From G963675935 sp963675935 (GTDB lineage: Bacteria > Planctomycetota > Planctomycetia > Pirellulales > Thermoguttaceae), in the NCBI GenBank assembly GCA_963675935.2, contig OY780964.2, forward strand, positions 1 through 64,000: a stretch of 64,000 bases of DNA, written 5' to 3'. Position 1 is the first letter of the stretch. Each line of letters opens with the position of its first letter. The notes beneath the pieces are model-generated. The model was not told where the DNA came from. It searched no databases and was given only the letters and a program-made list of their open reading frames with translations. Below are positions 36,158 through 45,561 of this stretch, piece by piece. The position numbers and the translations under genes were made by a program.

Positions 36158-36225
36158 TGGAACGGAATACAATTCCGTTCTACACTTTCCGGTTTCCCGG
36201 CGAGCGGAATCAATTCCGCTCTACA
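36158..36225. repeat. Tandem hairpins between rpmI and rplT
   Basis: GGAACGGAATACAATTCCGT and GAGCGGAATCAATTCCGCTC are two self-complementary units. They would fold in the rpmI-rplT transcript. Confidence 0.75.
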
Positions 36226-36229
36226 AAAA

Positions 36230-36433
36230 TTAGCCGCTGTACTTGCCCAGCACGGTGCGAAGCTTCGCGCACTCGACCGTGTCGGTGGTGTCGGTGCGGC
36301 GGAGATTGCGCTTCCGCTTGTGGCTCATCCGCGAGGCCAAATGGCTGGTGCCGGCGCTGCGGTGCTTCACTTTTCCGTTGGCGGTCAGGCGGAAGCGTTT
36401 TTTTGCGCCCTTATGGGTTTTCATCTTTGGCAT
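36230..36433 (-). CDS. rpmI: 50S ribosomal protein L35
   Basis: The 67-residue product is a typical L35: MPKMKTHKGAKKRFRLTANG, KHRSAGTSHLASRMSHKRKR and a C-terminal LRTVLGKYS. It sits in the large subunit near domain V. The usual upstream partner infC is not here; the divergent metK gene follows 370 bp away. rpmI, rplT, pheS and pheT run in the same direction. Confidence 0.95.
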   Translation of the reverse strand: MPKMKTHKGAKKRFRLTANGKVKHRSAGTSHLASRMSHKRKRNLRRTDTTDTVECAKLRTVLGKYSG

Positions 36434-36715
36434 GATCGTGATTCCACTGTCTTCTTAAAGTCGGCGGCGTGTAGATAGACTCGTTATTGTAGCCGATTCG
36501 CCAGCTGGGAAAAGGGGGATTTTGGGAAAACATCGACCATGAGACGCGGATTCTTGGTTTTTATACCTTGCACGGGCACTGGTGACACATTTTTCACGAG
36601 GGAGAACATGTATCAATTCAAGCCGCGTACGGTATAATCCACGAAACCCCTCAAAAGTGCTGGCAGCAAACAGTAAACGCCGAACTTCAATGTTCGCCAG
36701 GCTTCCTTCCCACGG

Positions 36716-36743
36716 TTGCCAACCGTTCGCGGACTTCTATAAT
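36716..36743 (+). promoter_or_regulatory. Sigma-70-type promoter of metK
   Basis: TTGCCA (36716-36721), a 16-base spacer and TATAAT (36738-36743). It would start transcription near 36750, about 50 bases before the chosen metK start. I see no SAM riboswitch in the leader. Confidence 0.65.
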
Positions 36744-36802
36744 AGTTCCGGTTAACGAATGTGACGAATGAGCATAAAGATTACAAACTTAGGAGTGATT
36801 CC

Positions 36803-37969
36803 GTGGCACAGGGTAAATTTCTCTTCACCAGCGAAGCGGTCAGCATGGGTCATCCCGACAAACTGGCCGACCAAATCTCCGATTCCATCCTCGATGCCCT
36901 GTTGGCCAAGGATCCCATGAGCCGCGTGGCGTGCGAAACGATGGTCACCACGGGCATCGCCATCGTCGCCGGCGAAATCACCACGAAGGCCGTGATCGAC
37001 TATCCCGCAGTCGTCCGCCAGACGATTCGCGACGTCGGCTACACGGACGACAAGATGGGCATCTGCGCCGACACGTGCGCCGTCATGCTCTCGATCGACC
37101 GGCAGAGCCCCGACATCGCCATGGGCGTCAACGAAGACACCGCGAAGGGAAAAGACATCGGTGCCGGCGACCAGGGCCTCATGTTCGGCTACGCCTGCAA
37201 CGACACGCCCGAACTGATGCCGCTGCCGATCTTGCTGTCGCATCAAATTCTCAACCGGCTGACCGAAGCCCGGAAGAACGGCGAGGTGGTGTGGCTTCGG
37301 CCCGACAGCAAGAGCCAAGTGACCGTGGAATATGAAGGCGGCAAGCCCTCGCGGATCGACACCGTCGTGGTTTCGACCCAGCACGACACCGAAGTGAGCC
37401 AAGCGGAGATTCGCAAGTTTGTCATCGAGAAGATCGTCGAGCCGCTGCTGCCGAAGAATCTGGTCACCGGGCCGATCACGTACCACGTCAATCCGACGGG
37501 CCGGTTCGAGGTCGGCGGGCCGCAGGGCGATTGCGGTTTGACCGGCCGGAAGATCATCGTTGACACCTACGGCGGCTGGGCGCGTCACGGCGGCGGGGCC
37601 TTCAGCGGCAAAGACCCGACGAAGGTCGATCGCAGCGCGGCTTACATGGCCCGGCACGTGGCGAAAAACATCGTTGCCGCGGGCTTGGCCGAACGATGCG
37701 AGGTGCAACTGGCCTACGCCATCGGCGTGTCGGAGCCGGTCAGCGTGCTGGTCGATACGGAAGGCACCGGAAAAATTCCCGACGAGCGGCTCTGCGAGTT
37801 GGTTCGCAAGGTGTTCCCGTTGACGCCGAGCCAGATCATCAAGTATCTCGATCTTCGCCGTCCGATTTTCTGCAAGACGGCCTCCGGCGGGCATTTTGGC
37901 CGGAACGATCCGGATTTCACGTGGGAGAAGACCGACCGCGCCGCCGAGCTGGCCGCCGCGGCGAAATAA
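36803..37969 (+). CDS. metK: S-adenosylmethionine synthetase
   Basis: GTG at 36803 is chosen since AGGAG lies 7-8 bases upstream and the protein then starts VAQGKFLFTSEAVSMGHPDK; an earlier GTG at 36761 adds 14 unlikely residues. The 388-residue enzyme has the methionine and ATP sites: SMGHPDKLADQISDSILDAL, GAGDQGLMFGYACNDTPELM, and GGGAFSGKDPTKVDRSAAY. It makes SAM from methionine and ATP as a homotetramer. Monocistronic, with its own promoter. Confidence 0.97.
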   Translation: MAQGKFLFTSEAVSMGHPDKLADQISDSILDALLAKDPMSRVACETMVTTGIAIVAGEITTKAVIDYPAVVRQTIRDVGYTDDKMGICADTCAVMLSIDRQSPDIAMGVNEDTAKGKDIGAGDQGLMFGYACNDTPELMPLPILLSHQILNRLTEARKNGEVVWLRPDSKSQVTVEYEGGKPSRIDTVVVSTQHDTEVSQAEIRKFVIEKIVEPLLPKNLVTGPITYHVNPTGRFEVGGPQGDCGLTGRKIIVDTYGGWARHGGGAFSGKDPTKVDRSAAYMARHVAKNIVAAGLAERCEVQLAYAIGVSEPVSVLVDTEGTGKIPDERLCELVRKVFPLTPSQIIKYLDLRRPIFCKTASGGHFGRNDPDFTWEKTDRAAELAAAAK

Positions 37970-37992
37970 ACAAAAAGCAACACAACTTTACG

Positions 37993-38061
37993 GGAACACT
38001 AATCTCCACTAATTGACACTAATAGAAGCGATTAGCGAAGATTAGCGAGAATTAGTGTTCC
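37993..38061. repeat. ATTAG-rich palindrome after metK
   Basis: GGAACACTAAT at the left and ATTAGTGTTCC at the right are exact complements, and ATTAG or CTAAT recurs about six times between them. It could act as a terminator or be another mobile palindrome. Confidence 0.7.
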
Positions 38062-38091
38062 TTGTGTTGTCTTGGTGAGGGCGGCGGGATC

Positions 38092-38922
38092 ATGAACAGC
38101 GAACCTGCAATTCATATCCCCGGCCTTCACGTCGCTTTCCCGCCAAAAAATCTTTTTCGTCAAGCGGCGGCCGTTGCGCTCGCGTTGTTGAGCGCGGCGG
38201 CGGCGCTGGTTGTTGCACGGCGATTGGCCGGCGCGCTGCAAAATCCTTTGACGCCGGCGTCGCTTTTGGCGGTTGCCCTGCTGACCGCGACGGCCGCCAT
38301 CGCTGTTCGCGCGGGTTGGCTGCATCGAACGCCTGCGACGACTTCCTCTTGGCTCGATCGGGCCGTGATGATTTGGACCTCGGCGGCCGCTGTGTCGTTG
38401 GCCGCCGGCCTCTGTTTGCCGGGCACGTCCATCGCCGGCGTTGTCGTGGTCGGAATCGTCTTGTCGGCCGAAGAGTGTTGGGCGTGGCTGTGGCTTTTCC
38501 GAACGCAAAAAAGGGGTCGGGAGTCTTTGTTTGCTTTTCCATCCAGCGTTGCGAGCCATGCCGTCGCGCCAACGTGCGAGATGAACAGTCCCGCCCCCGT
38601 TTCCGAGGAGCCATTTTCCGAGGACATCGTGCAGCAGCTTACGCGGCGCCTAGCCGCCGATGGGATGGAAGAGCTTTCCGGCTGGCTGCGCGTGCCGGTG
38701 TCGCCGGGCCAGCGGACCGTCAGTGCCCACGTCGCGTTTTGTCCGCCGTTTTACGTGACGCCCGAGGTTGCGGTGGAGCAGCTTGACGGGCCGGAGTCGC
38801 GGATTAAAACGGGCCAGCGATTGCCCTACGGGGCGAGAATCGATCTGAAGCTCACCTCGCCGGCGGAAGAGGCCGCGACCGTGTTGCTGCAATTTTCAGC
38901 GCGTTCTGTAAAAAGGGGATAA
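38092..38922 (+). CDS. Hypothetical membrane protein
   Basis: Start at ATG 38092 after GCGGGATC; the product has 276 residues. The N-terminal 120 residues form about four hydrophobic segments (AAAVALALLSAAAALVVARR, LLAVALLTATAAIAVRAGWL, VSLAAGLCLPGTSIAGVVVV). The C-terminal half is soluble (LTRRLAADGMEELSGWLRVP, VSAHVAFCPPFYVTPEVAVE). It lies near polysaccharide genes on the other strand. I do not recognise the family. Confidence 0.7.
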   Translation: MNSEPAIHIPGLHVAFPPKNLFRQAAAVALALLSAAAALVVARRLAGALQNPLTPASLLAVALLTATAAIAVRAGWLHRTPATTSSWLDRAVMIWTSAAAVSLAAGLCLPGTSIAGVVVVGIVLSAEECWAWLWLFRTQKRGRESLFAFPSSVASHAVAPTCEMNSPAPVSEEPFSEDIVQQLTRRLAADGMEELSGWLRVPVSPGQRTVSAHVAFCPPFYVTPEVAVEQLDGPESRIKTGQRLPYGARIDLKLTSPAEEAATVLLQFSARSVKRG

Positions 38923-38972
38923 GTCCAATTATTCGGCGCTGTCGGTTTTGGTGATTGGGCTTGTCGCCTTTT

Positions 38973-40862
38973 TCACGCGGCGCGACGCTTCGCCGCTCGC
39001 TCCGACGGCTCTTGGCGATAGCCGCACACCATCTGCTGCAACTGTTCGACGATCGCCTCGGGCGACTCGCGGCCGAGGCGTTCCAGTTCGGCAATGGCGC
39101 CTCGAAGGTCTTCCACTTGAGCGGGTCTGTGGTCGGCCACGATGATTTTCGGATGCCGGGTGGGCAATAACTTTTCGCCGGTGATGTGCAACTCCTCGTA
39201 GAGTTTTTCGCCCGGCCGAAGGCCCGTGAATTCGATGGCGATGTCGTCGCCGACACGCAGCCCGGAGAGCCGGATCATGTCGGTGGCCAGATCGATGATG
39301 GGCACTTGCTCGCCCATGTCGAGCAACAGGATTTGCCCGCTCTCGCCGATGGCGCCCGCCTGGATCACCAGCCGCGAGGCTTCCGGAATGGTCATGAAGA
39401 AACGCCGCATGTCGGGATGGGTAATGGTGACCGGTCCGCCGGCGGCGATCTGCTGCCGGAACAGCGGCACGACGCTGCCGGCCGAATCCAGCACGTTGCC
39501 GAACCGCACGGTGACGAATCGGGTCGAAGAATGGCCGGCCAACGATTGGACATACAACTCGGCGACGCGCTTGCAGGCGCCCATCATGCTGGTCGGGTTC
39601 ACCGCCTTGTCGGTCGAGATCATGACGAACGAATCGACGTGGAAGTCACGGACGAGATCGGCCAATTGGCGGGTGGCCGTCACGATGTTTCGCACCGCTT
39701 CCTGCGGATGCCGTTCCATCAGGGGCACGTGTTTGTAGGCGGCGGCGTGGAAGACGACGTGCGGACGATGCTGCATCAGCACGCGGCGCATGCGCGACTC
39801 GTTGAGCACGTCGGCGATGCAAACATCGACCGAGACTCCGTTGGCCAGGGGCTGTAATTCGCGTTCGAGGAAGAATTGAGCGGTTTCCGAGCGATCGACC
39901 GCCACGACCCGTTGCGGGGCGAATCGGAGCAACTGGCGGCAGATTTCCGAACCGATGCTGCCGGCGCTGCCGGTCACCAGGATCACGCGGCCGTCGATCC
40001 ACTGCCGAATGTTTTCGATGTCCAATTGCACCGGCTTGCGTTGCAGCAGGTCTTCGATGGAGACGGGCCGGGGTTGAACCGTCACCTTTCCCTCGATCAA
40101 GTGCCGGTAGTTGGGCAGGACTTGCACCTCGCAATCGGTCGCGCGGGCGTCGTCCATGAGTTTGCGAAGCACGGCGCCGGGAAGCTCTCCCCGCACCACG
40201 AGGATTTGTTTCGCGGCGAATCGCCGGATGAATTGAGCGGCGTTTTCGCAGAGGCCGACCACCGGCACGCCCTCGATCCGCGTTCCCACCATGCTGGGAT
40301 TATCGTCGAGGAAGCCGACGACGCGATAGTGCGGCTGGCCGATGTGTTGAATCATCCGCAGCGTCGAGGCGCCCTGGTCGCCGGCGTCGGCGATCAGCAC
40401 GCGCACCTGATTGGGCGGGGAAAACAAGGACCATCGCATTTCTTTTGCCCCGCGGAGCATCGAGCGGGCGCCGCCGAGGATGACGACCGTCGCACCCCAG
40501 TCCATCAGGAACACGCTTCGCGGGGCACTGGGCGCCGGCGAAAGCAAATACTGAATCATCAGCATGGTCAGCAGGGCGCCGCTGGCCGCGCGCAGCAGGA
40601 CCATGAGATCGTAGAACGTGACTGAGCGATTCCATCCTCGGCAGGCGCGCAGGCCCACGAACCAGCCGAGTTTGACGAATATGACCCAGCCGACGGTGGC
40701 TTGAAAACAATATAACATATCGTCGTCGAGTTGGCCGTCGAACCGCAGCCAGAAACTGAGCCAATAGGTGGCCGCGAACGCCGGCAGAAGCGCCGCGGTC
40801 ATCAGCAGATGCAGATGTTGCCGCCAATAGATGGTCTTGGTGGAGTGGGAGTTGCCGATCAT
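38973..40862 (-). CDS. Membrane-bound nucleotide-sugar epimerase/dehydratase (FlaA1/CapD-like)
   Basis: The start is set at Met 40862 (MIGNSHSTKTIYWRQ), because the frame further upstream overlaps the autokinase gene and is simple-sequence. The 629-residue protein has four N-terminal membrane helices, a CoA-binding-like middle (VLIADAGDQGASTLRMIQHI) and a Rossmann SDR domain: ILVTGSAGSIGSEICRQLLR, VFHAAAYKHVPLMERHPQEA and the catalytic ISTDKAVNPTSMMGACKRVA. These enzymes convert UDP-sugars to 4-keto-6-deoxy or epimer forms for surface polysaccharide. It lies 22 bp after the Wzc-like gene, likely one operon. Confidence 0.92.
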   Translation of the reverse strand: MIGNSHSTKTIYWRQHLHLLMTAALLPAFAATYWLSFWLRFDGQLDDDMLYCFQATVGWVIFVKLGWFVGLRACRGWNRSVTFYDLMVLLRAASGALLTMLMIQYLLSPAPSAPRSVFLMDWGATVVILGGARSMLRGAKEMRWSLFSPPNQVRVLIADAGDQGASTLRMIQHIGQPHYRVVGFLDDNPSMVGTRIEGVPVVGLCENAAQFIRRFAAKQILVVRGELPGAVLRKLMDDARATDCEVQVLPNYRHLIEGKVTVQPRPVSIEDLLQRKPVQLDIENIRQWIDGRVILVTGSAGSIGSEICRQLLRFAPQRVVAVDRSETAQFFLERELQPLANGVSVDVCIADVLNESRMRRVLMQHRPHVVFHAAAYKHVPLMERHPQEAVRNIVTATRQLADLVRDFHVDSFVMISTDKAVNPTSMMGACKRVAELYVQSLAGHSSTRFVTVRFGNVLDSAGSVVPLFRQQIAAGGPVTITHPDMRRFFMTIPEASRLVIQAGAIGESGQILLLDMGEQVPIIDLATDMIRLSGLRVGDDIAIEFTGLRPGEKLYEELHITGEKLLPTRHPKIIVADHRPAQVEDLRGAIAELERLGRESPEAIVEQLQQMVCGYRQEPSERAAKRRAA

Positions 40863-40884
40863 GAAAAAGCCCCGCACAGGTTGA

Positions 40885-43287
40885 TTAGGCCACGCGTCGT
40901 GGGATGAGAAGAGACTCGGATTCTTCCTCGTCTTCCAGTTGCCGATCCGTTCCGCCGTCGAAGGGCAGGCACCCTTCCTCGCCGTCGCCGTCGCCGTCAC
41001 CGTCATCCTCGTCGTTGCCGTCGCCGGTGGCCGGCGAGGCGTTGTCGCTTTCCTCGTTGCCGTAGCTGTAATCGGCGCCGTATCCATATCCGTAGGCGTG
41101 ATAGTCGTAATAGCCTTGATCGCCATCGCCGCTGGCCTGATTGACGATGATCCCGAGCAAGGGAATCTTCATTAGGCCGAGGCGTTCCACGACGCGAGTG
41201 ACAAGCCGGCGACGATTTTTTGCCGGTTGCATGACAATGACGACGCCGTCGACCAACCGGCCGATGATCGCCGTATCGGCGGTGGCGAGCGTGGGGGGGC
41301 TGTCGACGAGGATCATGTCGTAGGCGGTTTCCGCCCAGGCCAGCAGTTGCGAGAACCGCGGACCGCTGAGCAGTTCCGCGGGATCGCTCGGCCGGGGGCC
41401 GGAGGGCAAGACGTCCAGCCCCTTCACGCCGGAGAGTTGGATGTGTTGGGGCGCGAGTTGCGAGATCTCGACCTCCGAACGGAGAACTTCGCTCAGGCCG
41501 CGAGTGCCCCGCATGTCCATCAGGCCGGTCAATCCGGGACGCCGCAGGTCGGCGTCGATCAACAAGGTTCGCTTGTCGGCCTGGGCATAGCAGACGGCCA
41601 GGTTGGCCAGGGTGGTCGTCTTGCCGTCGCCCGGCTCGGCGCTGGTCACGACGAGATGCCGAGCGTCGGGGTGCGTCAGTGTCAGAGCGGTTCGCAGGGT
41701 TCGGAAACTCTCGCTGGCCACCGAAGTAGGCGAGACGTTGGTCACCAGTGCCCGCGGCCCGGTACTTTCGGGCGTTTCCAGCCGTTGGATCATCGTCAAA
41801 ATCGGCAGACCCAGCCGGGTTTGTATTTCCTCGACCGAGCGGAAACGATCGTCCATCACGTCGAGCAGCATCACCAATCCCAAGGACGCGCCCAAGCCGC
41901 CGAACATGCTCAGCAGAGCCACGGTGCTCAACTTGGGAGAGATCGGGTTTTTCAACAGTTTCGGCGGTTCGGTCTCCGCGACGCGAACGTCCTGGCCGTT
42001 TTGTCTCAAATCCAGCGAACTGATCTGAGTGAACAAGACGCTGCTCATTTCTTTCAGCCGCTTGATGTCCCGATTGAGCAGTTCGAGCTCGACCAACTGG
42101 CCGTTGAGGTTGATGGCCTCGGTGCGGGCGGCCTCGAAGCAGGTGGTCTGAATGGCTTCCCGTTGTTTGGCTTCGTTGAGCTTCTGCTGTACCATCTGCG
42201 CGAGCCAGGGTCCCAATTCACTGGTGCGAAGCCGCTCGGCGTGCTGTTGAATCCGGTTGTCGGAGGCAGCCATGAATTGTTCGAGGATTCCCACCTTTGC
42301 GGCCAAGGCGACGACCTCGGGATGGTTGGGGCCGAGATTCTGCTGGAGGTTTTGCAGTTGGGCGTGGGCGGCGAGCAAATCCCGTTCGAGGTTCGCCATG
42401 GTATAGGCGTCGCGGGAGCCTAGCCCGAGGCTGCTCAGCAATAATTCCCTGCCGATGGAGTCGCCGGCGGACAACAGGTATTGACCGAAATCTTGGCCGT
42501 TGGCGATGGCCGTTTGAATCGCGGCCAGCAACGCCTCGTACTCGACCCGCTGCTTTTGCGACGCGATCAGCGCGTCGCTGAACGACACGGCCTTCTGCAC
42601 CGTCGGATGGAGCGTGGCGCCGTCGGCGGGAAGCCCCATGTCGGCGAAACGGCGGCGGGTTTCCTGCAATTCTTTTTGTTTGACGTTGAGTTTTTCCTCG
42701 ATCTCGTCTCGTTCTTTCGTCAACATCCGGTTCAGTTCGCCGGCAGTGCCCTTGTGCATGCTGTCCATGAATTCGATGTACGATTGAACGACCGCGCGTA
42801 CAACATTCATCGCCACCTGCGGATCCTTCGACCGATAGCTTATTTCCAGGATGCTGGTCAGGCGAACCGCCTTGGCTGACAGGTTCGCTTTCAGAGCGGC
42901 GGCCCGATTCTCCGGCGGTACGTCCTGGAAATCGATCTGGTCGGCCGGCGGCAAGCTTTTCAGCGCGCCTTCAACCACGCGGGCACTGCAAACCAGATTC
43001 TCGAAAGTCGCCATTGTATTTTGCGACTGCGATTCCTTGTTGGTGATGGAAGTGTCGAGATCGTTGTTGGTTTGCGTGATCAGCAGCGCGGCCTTCGACG
43101 AATAACGCCGCGGCGCCGTGGCGTAGTACAGGCCGGCCAACAGAAATACCGCCGCCATGACGGCGAACACCAAATTCTTGCGGTAGCGAATCGTCTGAAA
43201 CAATTGCAACCCCGAAAGCAGAAATTGTGCGCTCGGGTTGTAATCGGCTTCTGGTTCGACCGGCGTGGAAACGGTTGCTTGCACCAT
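40885..43287 (-). CDS. Polysaccharide co-polymerase/tyrosine autokinase (Wzc-like)
   Basis: The 800-residue protein has a Wzz N-terminal domain with a membrane helix (NLVFAVMAAVFLLAGLYYAT), long coiled coils (TKERDEIEEKLNVKQKELQE), a second helix (LSTVALLSMFGGLGASLGLV) and a BY-kinase domain: HLVVTSAEPGDGKTTTLANL (Walker A), RTLLIDADLRRPGLTGLMD (Walker A') and MILVDSPPTLATADTAIIG (Walker B). The tail is a Tyr/Gly cluster (YYDYHAYGYGYGADYSYGNE) for autophosphorylation and ends in an acidic low-complexity run. It controls chain length and export of exopolysaccharide. Confidence 0.93.
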   Translation of the reverse strand: MVQATVSTPVEPEADYNPSAQFLLSGLQLFQTIRYRKNLVFAVMAAVFLLAGLYYATAPRRYSSKAALLITQTNNDLDTSITNKESQSQNTMATFENLVCSARVVEGALKSLPPADQIDFQDVPPENRAAALKANLSAKAVRLTSILEISYRSKDPQVAMNVVRAVVQSYIEFMDSMHKGTAGELNRMLTKERDEIEEKLNVKQKELQETRRRFADMGLPADGATLHPTVQKAVSFSDALIASQKQRVEYEALLAAIQTAIANGQDFGQYLLSAGDSIGRELLLSSLGLGSRDAYTMANLERDLLAAHAQLQNLQQNLGPNHPEVVALAAKVGILEQFMAASDNRIQQHAERLRTSELGPWLAQMVQQKLNEAKQREAIQTTCFEAARTEAINLNGQLVELELLNRDIKRLKEMSSVLFTQISSLDLRQNGQDVRVAETEPPKLLKNPISPKLSTVALLSMFGGLGASLGLVMLLDVMDDRFRSVEEIQTRLGLPILTMIQRLETPESTGPRALVTNVSPTSVASESFRTLRTALTLTHPDARHLVVTSAEPGDGKTTTLANLAVCYAQADKRTLLIDADLRRPGLTGLMDMRGTRGLSEVLRSEVEISQLAPQHIQLSGVKGLDVLPSGPRPSDPAELLSGPRFSQLLAWAETAYDMILVDSPPTLATADTAIIGRLVDGVVIVMQPAKNRRRLVTRVVERLGLMKIPLLGIIVNQASGDGDQGYYDYHAYGYGYGADYSYGNEESDNASPATGDGNDEDDGDGDGDGEEGCLPFDGGTDRQLEDEEESESLLIPRRVA

Positions 43288-43604
43288 GTTTTAATCGCGT
43301 CAAGAAGTGTTGCTTGTTTGCCACCGACGGCTCCGCGCGTGGTGCGGGACGGATTTTGCGTCCCTGCCACGGTCTCTTACGATGAGGGGGCGGAGCATAC
43401 CGAAGAACAAGGACCATCGTCAAGAGTAGTATTTATCGCAGATGCCCCGACAATTGCGTTGCCATATAGCCCGTAGCTACTGCTGCGGATGGCGGTACTA
43501 TGCCAGCCGCGACATTATAGACAAGGTGGGGGGTAGTCGATGGGGCCGCGTTTTTTGGGGGGCAGACCACGAAAACCGCATAAGGATCGGCAAATCAATT
43601 ACTG
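43288..43604. other. Gap upstream of the autokinase gene
   Basis: About 320 bp with no gene I can support. A GTGCGGGACGGATTTTGCGT segment and simple runs such as GGGGGG near 43530-43560 are all I see; the promoter of the exopolysaccharide pair should lie near 43300-43450. Confidence 0.4.
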
Positions 43605-43669
43605 TCGTACTCCTCACTCTCCGAGTGAAGTCGAACCGCTACAACCTCACGCGGAGCGCGAGGAGTATA
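43605..43669. repeat. Palindrome, CGTACTCCTCACGCTCCG family, copy 1
   Basis: CGTACTCCTCACTCTCCGAG and its imperfect complement ACCTCACGCGGAGCGCGAGG with GAGTAT form the arms. It touches the 3' end of the PEP-CTERM gene. Other copies: 45334-45395 and 47761-47823. Confidence 0.8.
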
Positions 43670-43685
43670 TTCCGAATCACGACAC

Positions 43686-45443
43686 TTATTGAGCCGCCGC
43701 CCAATGACGCCGACAGGCCAACCCCATGACGATGCCGCCGATGAGTCCAAGGACGAAAGAACACGGTTCGGGCACCGGCGCCGCAACTGTCAACAGCACA
43801 TCGTTGCCCCCGCTGAACTGCCCGGCGTCGGCGTCGGCGCCATAGTAGATTTGCCAGGAACGTCCATCGTAGGCGCCAACGACCGCTCCATTGGCATAGC
43901 CGAGGAACGTGCCCGATAGCGAGCCGTCTGTGTCGTTGCGAAGGATCCATAATCGATCGCCGTCCGACGACCAACCGACGCCGCTCCACGCAATCGAAAG
44001 GCTGCCGCCGAGCGTAATGTCAAAAGAAGTTTCGCCGCGGACAAGAACCTGATCGTATCCGACGGCGCCATTGCCGGGCGTGGCGCCGCAGACGTCGGTT
44101 TCCAACAGACCGCTCATAATGTAGTTGCCTTGCACTTCTTGCATGCCGGGGCTGTTGCCGAGGTTGTGGACGCCGCCATCGTCGATTGTCAGATTGCCGA
44201 CGATTCGGCCGGAGCCGCTCAAGGTTTGGATGCCGGTGGCGCCGAGCCGGTAGCCCCCGGCGATGGCCGACACGTCGAGCGCAGCGCCGGCGGCGACGTC
44301 GATCGCCGAGCTGCCGGCCAACGCCGCGCCAGATGCCAATTTCAGCGTGCCTTCTTGCACCCACGTTGTGCCCGTGAAGGTGTTGGCCGTGCCCAGGACG
44401 AGCGTTCCTTCGCCGGTTTTTGTCAGTCCGACGCCGGCATTGCCGACGATCGCGGCGTTGATCGTCGCGGTGTGGCCGGCCGCGGACACCTCGATGGTGT
44501 TGACGCCTGCGCCTCCGCTGCCGCCGTTGACCAGGGCCAGTTTCGATGTCAGATTGCCGGCGGCGACGGCGCAGCCATCGGCCGCGAAGGTCAAACTGCG
44601 CACGGCGACGGTTGCCCCATCGCCGATCTTCACGGCCCTGCTCGGGCTGTCAAAATAAGCGTTGTCGCCATTTACGCTGTTCCAAGCGGAACCCGTGCCG
44701 CCGCTGGAAACCGATGTCCAACACTTGTTGGTGGTCGAGTTGTTCCAATCGCCGGCGCCGTTCCACCAGACATTTTTGCTGACGGTTCGCGTGCCTTCCA
44801 CCGCAACGTCATCGATATTCCAGCAACTTTTCGCACTGTCGTTTCTCGCATGGATTTTCAGGGCCAGCGAACTGGCGCCCGTATCGACGCCCGCCTGGAC
44901 GAGCGACGCGGCGGCGTCATATCCCCAGGTCGTGCCGCTGTCGGCGCCGGTCAGTGTTTTGACGGTCGTGCGGGCACTTTGGCCGGCATAGGCGGCCGTC
45001 ACGGTGGTATCCACGCGGTCGAACGCGGCGTTGCCCCGGCCGTTCGGGATGGCGGTCGATGACACGTGATAGCTGACAGTCACGTTGGTCCAACCGGAAA
45101 GAAGCACATCGGAAAACGTCAGTGTCGAGGTGGTTCCCGCGACCAACCAGGATTGTGTGCCGCTGAGAATGCGCTGACCCTTTGGCGTGTCGCTGGCGCC
45201 ATCGTCGGTGTTGATCGCGCCGCCGGACGGAGTGTACGCCCAGGTGTCGCCGGAGGGTTCAAATCCGCAAGAGACGATCGTGTCGGCCCGCAAGGGAAAC
45301 GTCGTGAACACCGCTGCAATTGCGAGGCAAATCATACTCCTCACGCTCCGTGTGAGGACCGAACCCAGCCGCCTCGCGCGGAGCGAGAGGAGTACATCGG
45401 AAAACGGACTCTGCCCCGGATGAACGAACATGCCGGTGTCCAT
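43686..45443 (-). CDS. PEP-CTERM surface protein with autotransporter-like repeats
   Basis: The 585-residue product ends in a PEP-CTERM sorting signal (VPEPCSFVLGLIGGIVMGLA then Arg-rich CRRHW), so it is exported and cut by an exosortase-type enzyme. The middle has strand-rich PATR-like repeats (GEGTLVLGTANTFTGTTWVQ, EGTLKLASGAALAGSSAIDV, LSGSGRIVGNLTIDDGGV). A hydrophobic signal peptide (MICLAIAAVFTTFPLRADT) starts at 45335, while the longer frame starts at 45443 and includes a translated palindrome. Either start is possible: AAAAGG lies before 45443, and GGAG from the palindrome lies 10 bases before 45335. Function: cell-surface or matrix protein. Confidence 0.85.
   Translation of the reverse strand: MDTGMFVHPGQSPFSDVLLSLRARRLGSVLTRSVRSMICLAIAAVFTTFPLRADTIVSCGFEPSGDTWAYTPSGGAINTDDGASDTPKGQRILSGTQSWLVAGTTSTLTFSDVLLSGWTNVTVSYHVSSTAIPNGRGNAAFDRVDTTVTAAYAGQSARTTVKTLTGADSGTTWGYDAAASLVQAGVDTGASSLALKIHARNDSAKSCWNIDDVAVEGTRTVSKNVWWNGAGDWNNSTTNKCWTSVSSGGTGSAWNSVNGDNAYFDSPSRAVKIGDGATVAVRSLTFAADGCAVAAGNLTSKLALVNGGSGGAGVNTIEVSAAGHTATINAAIVGNAGVGLTKTGEGTLVLGTANTFTGTTWVQEGTLKLASGAALAGSSAIDVAAGAALDVSAIAGGYRLGATGIQTLSGSGRIVGNLTIDDGGVHNLGNSPGMQEVQGNYIMSGLLETDVCGATPGNGAVGYDQVLVRGETSFDITLGGSLSIAWSGVGWSSDGDRLWILRNDTDGSLSGTFLGYANGAVVGAYDGRSWQIYYGADADAGQFSGGNDVLLTVAAPVPEPCSFVLGLIGGIVMGLACRRHWAAAQ
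45334..45395. repeat. Palindrome, CGTACTCCTCACGCTCCG family, copy 2
   Basis: CATACTCCTCACGCTCCGTG and its complement CGCGGAGCGAGAGGAGTAC overlap the 5' end of the PEP-CTERM gene; in the long reading frame they encode RARRLGSVLTRSVRS just before the signal peptide. Confidence 0.8.
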
Positions 45444-45500
45444 TTTGAGAACCTTTTGCTTTTATGCAACGAACCGAAATGAGCCTCGTGTCTATTTAAT

Positions 45501-45561
45501 GGGTCTTGGGCCTTAGGACTTGGGGCTTCGTGCCAAGACCTAAGCCCAAAGACCCAAGACC
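45501..45561. repeat. Palindrome of GGGTCTTGGGCCTTAGG type, copy 1
   Basis: GGGTCTTGGGCCTTAGGACT and its complement CCTAAGCCCAAAGACCCAAG are made of GGTCTTGGG/CCTAAG units. A larger relative is at 57186-57268, and a single arm lies at about 48657-48685. Confidence 0.8.

Noticed and set aside
36480..36800. SAM riboswitch before metK
   Set aside because: I could not find the conserved core of the known SAM riboswitch classes; only a plain promoter is visible.
40863..41126. N-terminal extension of the FlaA1/CapD-like protein
   Set aside because: It overlaps the end of the autokinase gene in another frame and reads as Thr/Ala simple sequence, so the start at 40862 is preferred.
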